A DNA stretch of 64,000 bases, taken from Pseudopithomyces maydicus. Lineage: Eukaryota; Ascomycota; Dothideomycetes; Pleosporales; Didymosphaeriaceae. The DNA is taken from assembly GCA_026873275.1 (NCBI GenBank), contig JANTUC010000005.1:1860001-1924000 (forward strand), read 5' to 3'. The notes below the pieces were generated by a model that searched no databases, was not told where the DNA came from, and saw only the letters and a list, made by a program, of their open reading frames with translations. A program made the position numbers and the translations under genes. Positions 56,321 through 64,000 of this stretch are shown here, piece after piece. Within the stretch, counting starts at the first letter, position 1. Each line of letters starts with the position of its first letter.

Positions 56321-56756
56321 TGTTAAGATCTGTAGATGGCTGCGGCACAGCATCGATCCCACATGTAATTAGAGGCCCGGGGCGGGCCGTGTAATTATGT
56401 AGTCACGTGACCTGATCAGTGTGATCAGTAGCCTTGGCGCACTGAGCATACTGAGCAGCTCGCATACTGATCACTGAGCAAAGGCTGATCAGTGTGATCA
56501 GTTGATCAGTGGGACTGATCAACCCAAGTATATAGGAACCCGAGTTTCCTTCGTGGATACTCGTGTTCAACCTGTTTATCAATCTATCGTTTGGATTCAC
56601 TCAGGCCTCATTGTTGATTTAGTATCATACGTGATACCGATACCGACTACCCCATCGACCCGCTCACGCAGTCGATAACCCTTCTCCCTCCGTAAGTTGC
56701 TCCTGCCCGAGAACCAACCTTAACCTCTAGGACTAGCTACCCTCGTGGTCTTAACA
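56321..56756 (+). repeat. 3' LTR of the nested element
   Basis: 436 bp, identical to the 5' LTR as far as I can read, with the same terminal 8-bp inverted repeats. Confidence 0.96.
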
Positions 56757-56761
56757 CTCTG
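56757..56761. repeat. Target-site duplication (right) of the nested element
   Basis: CTCTG, matching 50028-50032. Confidence 0.92.
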
Positions 56762-59700
56762 TCGCTTAAGGATATTTAAATAATATAAATAGTACTTAAT
56801 AAGGTGCTGCTAGTAACTAATAATATTAAAGTATAGTTTCTAAATAGGGTGTTTAAAATTATCCTATTTAATTAGTAACTTTAAGAGGCCTTTTTTACTA
56901 ATATTAGAATTAATTACCTATTAGTCTATCTTATAATTAAAAATAGATTTAACTCTATATACTAGTAGTCCTTCTTTTAAGCCTACTAGCCTTTAAGGCG
57001 CAGAGCGTTATCCTACTAGAGGATTTATATCCTAGAGGTATAGTAACTAAGAGTAGAATTATAAGTGCACGTCCCTAAGTATTATATAGTTTAAAAAGTC
57101 TAGTTTAAAGGCCTAATTAGTACTCTTATTAGTCTTATTACCTTAATACACTTTAGTAATCTAGAACAGGCTAAGGTTCTTCTTTAAAAGCCCTTTGCCG
57201 TATTATATTCTAATATTTTAAATATTTAGTATAACCTAATTATTTTTATAAAGAATTGGTGCTAGTATACGTTTTCTATTTATATATATTTTTATAACCT
57301 CCTGGGCCCACTTAATAAAATATTATAATTACTACTTTACCTTCTTAATATATTATACTAGCTTATCCGCCGCTTTAGTATTTTAAGTATTCTTCCAGCC
57401 TTTAAGAATTATTTTTAAAGGCTTAGTACCTACTCTTAGTATATATTCTTTAGTGGCCTTAAACGGGCTAACTCCTATAATAGAATTCTTATTACTATTA
57501 GCAGTAAACTCCACTATTAGTAATATTTCCGCCTAGTTATTTTACTTATAGTTAATATAATAGTATAGATAAGCCTTTAAGGCTTAATTTATAATTTCTA
57601 TTTACCTATCCGTCTCTAGATAGAAAGCTATTAATAACTTTAGAAAGGTTCCTAGCTGTTAATAAAGCTATTTTTAAAAAGTAGAAGTAAACTATATTCC
57701 TTAGTTAGTAACTACCTCTATTAGGTAGTCCTCTTCCCGCTATATATATTTAATAAAAGCCTAAATATATATCTCTACGTCCAGTATAGTTAGGGGAATA
57801 AATTTCTTCTTTTTAGAGAGATAATCTATAATTACTATAATATACTAATAGTTATGTTCTTTATAATATAACTTAGGAAGTAGAATAATAAAATTAATAA
57901 ATATACTTTTTTAATATATATCTAGTATTAGTAGTGGGTGGAGGAGTCCGTGTTTACCTTTATATTTAGACTTAGCTCGGGAGTAGATAAAGTAATTTTA
58001 TATATATTATATAATACTATCTATACAGTAAGGTCAGTAATAGTACTTTAATAATTTATAGTATATCTTATATTTTCTACTATAACCTTTAATTAGTAAG
58101 TTATAGAAAAGGTGCACTACTTAAGTGCGTAAAGCGTTATTATATAATATAAATATATAATTATTAATATATAGGAGGTTATTTTTAATAGAACAGTCTT
58201 ATAGCTCTAAGTAGACTCTTAAATTATAATATATATAATATAGTAGTTAGCGGGCACCTAACTTAATTACTTTTACTATTACTAATATTACTTTATTATA
58301 GATACTATAGGTGTAGATCTAGCTTAAAAGGTCCCTATTATTAGCATCCCTAGAATTATTCTAGGGGTTTAAAGGATTATCCTTATTCTAATTATTAGAA
58401 ATAAATAGTTCCTTACTAATTATATAAACTATTTAAAATAGTTCCTGTATATTAGCTTCTAGTTATTTAGTAATAATCTATATAAGATAAATAGCTTATA
58501 GTAATCCGCTATTATATAGGGCGTATATATTAATTTTAAATTACTCTAGAAGTAATAGGATTTACTATTATTAGCGAATCCTTTTATTATTTAACCCCTC
58601 TAAGAGGTTAATAGTTCTATGCATTAATATATCCAGTTTAGTGCCCTATTTCCTAGGGCGATATTTAATAATAAAGTTAAACTTTAATAAGAATTTAGTT
58701 TATTAAGCTTATCTCTAATTAAGCTACTTAGTAGTTATAAAGTACTTAAGGGCTTTATAGTCCAAAAACACCTCTATTAGTTCAGTAATTTTTATAAGTT
58801 CGGGTCTTTATTCCTTAAAGGCTTAAATAATAGCTATTAGCTCCTTATTATAAATAAGATAGTTTAGCTTAGCTAGTTTTATCTTTATAAAAAAGAAGGC
58901 CACAGGCCTAAGTAACTCCCTATAGTATTATAATAGGATTCCTGCGACCACTCAGTTAGAAGTATTAGTCTTAATTATAGTTTAGAACTTAAAATTAAAG
59001 TATATAAGAATTAGAGTGCCTAGAAAGGCATCCTATAATTACTAGAAGACTTATACTAACTTCTTAAATAGGTTAATTTATCTAGTCATCCCGCGCGTCT
59101 GCTCTATAAGTGACTATACTATTTAAAAGAACTAATATATAAATTATTAATAAAAGTTTATAAACTTAATAAACGCCTATATATCCTTTATAGTCTAGGG
59201 AAGGAACTAATTTATAATTATTTAAATCTTAACTAGGTCTATTTCCAGCCTATTAGTAGATAAAATTATCCCTAAGTAGCTTACTCGCTTTACTAAAAAC
59301 TTATACTTATTTATATTTAAGTAAAATCCTACTTCTAGTAACCTCTTATAAACCTTTAGGCAGTGTCCTATATAATCTACCTTATTTTTACTATATATTA
59401 AAATATTATTAAAATAAGCAGAGCAGAAGTCGTCCAAGAAGTCCTAAAAAAGTTAATTAATATATTATTAAAACGTCCTAGGGGCATTATATAGCCTAAA
59501 AGACATAATTAGGTATTTAAATAATCTAAACTAAGTAAAAAATATAGTCTTATATTTATTCCCTTCCTTAATACAGATTTTATTAAACGCCGCTATAATA
59601 TTAAACTTAAAGAATAACCTTATATTATTTATCCTTAATAAGGTCTTACTAATCTTTAAAGGAGTATTATAATCCTTAATTATAATCTTATTTAGTTTCT

Positions 59701-62700
59701 AATAGTCGACGCATATCCTTATACCACCGCTAGGTTTTTATACTATTAATAAAGGTATAGTAAAGAGCAACTTACTTTCTTAAATATATTCTTTATCTAG
59801 CTTAACTTATATATACGCTCTTATAGCCTCTACTTCTTTTTAAAATATCCTAAAATATTATTAAAAGGTTAACTGGCTGTTTTCCTTTAAGTGTATTTTA
59901 TAGTTAATTTTAAATTATAATTTAGGAAGCTTAGCGGCTTCTTTTAAATTCTATAATTTTATAAAGTAATAGAATTACTTTAGGAGGCAGACTTATAATT
60001 CTTCCTTTATATAAGGGTTGCAGTTTAACTTTATATAAAACTTTTTAAAGTCTACTTTAGTAACGGCAGCGCAGTCTTTAAAAAGACTTAAAAAGGCGCG
60101 ATAATTATTATTAATAGAGTCCTAATCTAGGCAGTCCTATTTCTTAAGGAGTATCTAAAAGGCTATATCTAAGTCTTAATAAGTAAATACAATAACTACT
60201 TCCACTAAGATAATTACTAGCTCTACTATAGGCTTTAATTATATAATAATATACCAGCAGCCTCCTCCTTACTTATAGGTAGCCTATAAGGGCAAGACCT
60301 TATATAGACAGTCCTACCTACAGAGCTTTAACCTAAAAGTAATAATATACTTTACCTAATTATATATTAAATTATAGTATTCTAGCTAGGGCTATCTTAT
60401 AATAATATTATATCCCGCTATATTAGTAATTTAGTACTAGTTTTTACTTATATACCCTTCTAGATCTATAGCTAGTCTAGCTATAGTATTTATTATACCT
60501 ATTATCTTTCTATTAATTAAATACAACAGTGCTAGGGTGCGGATCTTTATAATAGGAATTTAGTACTACTATATAAGCTTAGTACTTACTAATTATCTAG
60601 TGTATTCGCTATTAGGAAGAATACTAATAATATAATACTATAATTTAGGGCCTTTTACTAATCCTCTTAAGGCTATCTATATATTATATAGTAATTAATT
60701 AGGCAGCCTATTAGTAGACTTATACACTATTATAGCTTCCTTTTAATAAGATAGGCCTAATAAGGCCGCTAATACTTAAATACTAAGTAGAGTTATAAGC
60801 GCACGTTACTTAATTATAAAATAATAATAGAGAGTATCTTATACCTTCTATAAATACGCAGATAAAAGTCTCTAAGAATAATTATTTTTAAAGATTATAT
60901 TTTTCTTTTATCTTTTATTCCCTTTAGGGCCTCTTCTACTATAGCTTATTATAGCTATTCTACTAATATAGGGGCTATTTTATTATTTTTACACAAGTTG
61001 GGCTAATTTTTATTTAAGTAATATTTTAATTTTAAGTAGCGGACGCACACCTTACACTTCTAAATAATAGAGTATTTCTTTAATAAATAGAAGTTAATAT
61101 TTTTAAAAGGGTCTTTATTCTCTATTAAGGGTTTATATATAGTCTTTAAAATATTTTTATTTAATTTCTTTCCTCTTTTATTCCGGCCCACTGTGTCCTG
61201 CCTATATATAATATTATATTTAATTTCTAGTCTGCGGAGGCGTTAGGTAAACTTAATTTATATTTTATTTTATAGCTAGTTATTTATAGCTAGTCCCTTA
61301 AAGTAATAATTAAAAGAGATTAGGGCTTTAAGTATTTTTACTTATTCTCTAACCCACGCTTAAGTGCACATATTATTAAAGCAACTTAATTATATTCTAA
61401 TTACTTTACTATCCCTTTACTTAATTTTATTACTCTCTAGCTTAGTAAGGGCGTAACTCTATTTATTATAAATATTAAAAGAGGCGTCTAAGTTTATAAA
61501 TAGCTTTTAATATATAGAATAAGTGTCTAGTCTATTTATAATAAGCAACTAGTACTTAATATAGTTATAAATAGTTCCTTTACAGTAGTCTTAAAAATAA
61601 TATATTTTAAACTATTTATTAGGGCCTTCCTTAGTCTTAAATAATTTATATAATTCCTAAAATTTAGTTTCTATAGATGCTTACTACTATTCTAAATTAG
61701 AATTTTTATCCTCTATAAAGTTCTTAATATTTAATTATTAATTATTTAACTTACGCTTTCCTAGGCGTAAAGTCCCTATTACACTACTTATTAAAAATAA
61801 TAGTATTATTCTATGCGGGCGTAGAGGTAATAGCCTAAGTAGAATACTATTTAAACTAGATCCTTCTTTATTAGAGGTACTATTATTAGAGCTATTATTA
61901 AAATTATTAAAAGGATTAAAAGTCTTCTTTATAAGTTATTAAACTTTCTTATAGAGATACACTTTTTTATACTTATTCTTTTTATATATCTAAACAGCCT
62001 TCTTATCTGCTATTAACTACTCTTATTTTATTTATAGCTGCTATAACTCTACTACGCACTTATTATATAAGGACTTATATTTATCTTTATATTTAGAGAG
62101 GTATTCCTTATAGTTAAGTACTTTACGCAGGATATTTTTAAGTTCTCTTTTATTAGCCTATAGATATTCTACTAAGTCTTTATTTTTTAATAACTTCTTT
62201 TAATATATCTCTTATATTACCTTAAGGTAGGCTATAGTATATTCCTAAGCCGCAGCTAAGGTATCTACTTATATATATATATTCTGCAGCTCTAAGGTAG
62301 CTAAGTTTAAATTTTACTTAATATACTAATCGTAGATTATATATTTAATAATTATTATATACCACTCGCGCGGGTGCTAAGCTATTATAAGAATAAAATT
62401 ATTTAATATAAAGATTATAAAGATAATATTAATATCCTTTAGAATATTATTCTCATCTTTATATACTAGTATAAGGCACTTATATTTAACCTCTTAGTTA
62501 TCTTCTAGCTAATCTTATACTAACACCTAAAATTTAACCTTAGTAATTATAATATTTATCTAGGCTTTCGACAGTTGCTATACTATTATAAACTTATATA
62601 ATTCTTTATAGATAAAGTATTTAGTTATAGAATAAAAGGAATAGCGTTAAACCTATTTTAAAATAATAATAACTTTTAAGTCCTTGTTCTCTACGTCTTT

Positions 62701-63263
62701 TAGGAGAAGTAAGTATAATATTATTATCTTAAATAGCGCGCAGTACGTTATATTAAATATAAATTCTACTAAGACCTTTTATATTAGACTATTTATTTTA
62801 AATAGACTAAAGCCGCTAGTCTTCTAAAACCTAACTAGGGTAGTAAATAGTATAAATAATTTATAAGGGGTCTCTAGCGCTCTATCTAGTAACTAAAAAT
62901 TAACCTTACTCTTACGGGCGTAGGTAATTAACTAATTAAAGTCTTTATCTTTATTACTATTATTATTTTACGGGGTAGTACCGTTATCTTAAATAATATT
63001 TTATATAAGTTATAAAGGCTGTTATCGAAAGTAATCTATTTTAGCTATATTACTTTTTAAAATAACTACTTACTTAGGCGTGCTAGTAGATTTTATTATA
63101 TTAGCACAATTTTATAGGAATACTATATATATAAGTCTACTCTATCGCTATAAGTGTGCGGAGTGTATACTATATATATAAAGATAATCGCGTAAATAAG
63201 CTCTTTAAGAGCTAGTGCAAGCTAATTATTAATATTTATAATAAAAATAAAATACTTAGATTA
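56762..63263 (-). pseudogene. RIP-mutated interior of the outer element (pol and gag remains)
   Basis: About 6.5 kb of very AT-rich DNA, dominated by TA, with few CA/TG dinucleotides and dense stops in all frames. Only one readable block was found: the reverse-transcriptase fragment at 59222-59437 on the minus strand. By the usual order, integrase should lie to its left and gag to its right (about 61-63 kb), but I could not confirm motifs. Confidence 0.8.
59222..59437 (-). pseudogene. Fragment of RIP-mutated reverse transcriptase (outer element)
   Basis: The longest surviving frame encodes the palm region around the catalytic box, now YFNNILIYSKNK, followed by GHCLKVYKRLLEVGFYLNI and YLGIILSTN, a Ty3/gypsy reverse-transcriptase pattern. 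Both catalytic aspartates read as Asn, as a G-to-A change would give. The frame is interrupted on both sides. Confidence 0.85.
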
Positions 63264-63467
63264 TATTGCGGGCGATAAGGTTAGTAGTAATATATTTTAA
63301 TTAAATAAAATTTAAGTATATAAAATAGAGGCTAGCTAGTATAAAAAGGTACATAAGGGTACTCTAGGCAGCTAGTGCGCGCTAGTCCTAATTGGGACTT
63401 GGCGCGCTGGGCGGTCAGGTCGGTCCTACGATTGGTCGCAGAGTTGTCGCAAGGCCGATCCGTAACA
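63264..63467 (-). repeat. Right LTR (5' LTR) of the outer element
   Basis: 204 bp, aligning gap-free with 49425-49628. Here the inner (left) half is RIP-converted, starting TATTGCGG in place of TGTTGCGG, and the outer ~90 bp is GC-rich and unmutated (GACTTGGCGCGCTGGGCGG). Confidence 0.92.
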
Positions 63468-63472
63468 GTTTT
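63468..63472. repeat. Target-site duplication (right) of the outer element
   Basis: GTTTT, matching 49420-49424. Confidence 0.85.
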
Positions 63473-64000
63473 GATATGTTTTCATGAGTTCTTTGCCCCG
63501 AATTTTCTTAGTGGATCTGTCGTGAACTGGTGTTTCTCTGATGTTTGCGTCAGACGAAGATAAGGGAACTACCAATTGACTGCCCATGTACCTACTTACT
63601 GTAGAGACATTCACATACGTAAGCATAAGCACATCTCAGGTTTCTTATAAATACTCCGGCATTTAAAGAATCCCACACACTGACCAGCAAAATAGATTGC
63701 ACTAAACTAACGAACCTGGCTCCCAGATAACACTCGTGCGGACGAAAAAAAATCGGTCTCATGCACTTGCCATATTGGTGCCATCGGCCCCCACCATTCC
63801 CTTTCAGGAAACACCCCACACACCGCCCTTATGCTTTACGCCCTCGGAGGATGGAAAAGCCCCGGCATGCAACCTAGCGTTTACCGTACATAAGTACATG
63901 CGGTATCCTAGCAAAACTCCATAAGCGAGCGTTCCACGGGGCGTACGTATAGACTTTGCTACGTATTTAGAGTGAACCGTTGCACAGTTCACCGTGCCGT
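63473..64000. other. Flanking DNA after the retroelement, no gene recognised
   Basis: Base composition returns to normal directly after the target-site duplication. Short ORFs are present but show no motif. Confidence 0.5.

Larger units (their letters stand above)
50033..56756 (+). mobile_element. Young Ty3/gypsy chromovirus-type LTR retrotransposon, nested
   Basis: 6,724 bp. Order: 5' LTR, primer-binding region, gag, -1 frameshift signal, pol (protease, reverse transcriptase, RNase H, integrase, chromodomain), an antisense ORF, polypurine tract, 3' LTR. The LTRs are 436 bp each and appear identical, and the body keeps normal base composition, so insertion postdates the RIP of the surrounding element. 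The only clear lesion is a 1-nt frame break in pol near 55191-55204. Confidence 0.97.
49425..63467 (-). mobile_element. RIP-degraded Ty3/gypsy-like LTR retrotransposon carrying a nested element
   Basis: It is bounded by 204-bp LTRs (49425-49628 and 63264-63467) and a GTTTT duplication. Without the nested insertion (50033-56756) and its 5-bp duplication, the original element would be about 7.3 kb. Orientation is minus: a polypurine tract lies next to the left LTR, and reverse-transcriptase sequence with an altered YxDD box is on the minus strand at 59222-59437. The interior is extremely AT-rich with TA in excess and stops in all frames, as expected after RIP. No functional gene remains. Confidence 0.92.

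Noticed and set aside
49642..63263. AT-rich block as mitochondrial insertion or centromere
   Set aside because: LTRs with target-site duplications, a polypurine tract and a mutated reverse-transcriptase fragment identify it as a RIPed retrotransposon.
1..64000. CRISPR arrays, bacterial operons, rRNA genes
   Set aside because: None seen. Introns, snRNP genes and LTR elements show a eukaryotic nuclear sequence.

Overview
The window reads as a filamentous ascomycete nuclear genome, most likely a Dothideomycete such as a Pleosporales species (inference). The evidence is about 50-60 nt introns with GTRNGT...CTAAC/CTGAC...YAG signals, a large multimodular NRPS, Zn2Cys6 and Hub1/Dim1 genes of Pezizomycotina type, and a block of very AT-rich DNA whose repeat copies differ only by C-to-T/G-to-A transitions, the mark of repeat-induced point mutation (RIP).

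Left part (1-24.7 kb), secondary metabolism: the minus strand carries an intron-rich NRPS that runs off the left edge. From the N terminus the order is partial C, A1-T1-E1, C2-A2-T2, C3-A3-T3-E2, C4-A4. About 4.2 kb of apparently gene-free DNA separates it from a divergent 11-exon ABCC-type ABC transporter, a plausible exporter.

Middle part (27.5-48.8 kb), a gene-dense core: an RWD/DUF1115 protein, the U5 snRNP protein Dim1/Dib1, PIG-H (GPI anchor synthesis), Hub1 with a long Arg/Ser/Asp-rich N-terminal extension, tRNA pseudouridine synthase Pus3/Deg1, a VIT-vWA protein with a GLFG-repeat tract, a membrane-anchored pyridoxamine-phosphate-oxidase-family protein, an intron-containing tRNA-Arg(ACG), a Zn2Cys6 regulator and a large CCCH/CCHC zinc-finger protein. 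Four genes in the window (ABC transporter, RWD, VIT-vWA, PPOX) each contain one single-base frame break in a homopolymer. Splice phases and total lengths agree with exactly one base lost or gained in each, which suggests consensus errors or small lesions.

Right part (49.4-63.5 kb), nested retrotransposons: an old minus-strand LTR element (204-bp LTRs, GTTTT target duplication) is heavily RIP-mutated. A young plus-strand Ty3/gypsy chromovirus (50033-56756; 436-bp LTRs that look identical; CTCTG duplication) sits inside it without RIP. The young element has gag, a U UUU UUA slippery heptamer with a stem-loop leading into pol, a chromodomain, signs of Tf1-like self-priming, and an antisense ORF between pol and the 3' LTR. 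That ORF encodes a Zn2Cys6-spaced cysteine cluster followed by a long predicted coiled coil. It is the best candidate here for an undescribed function.
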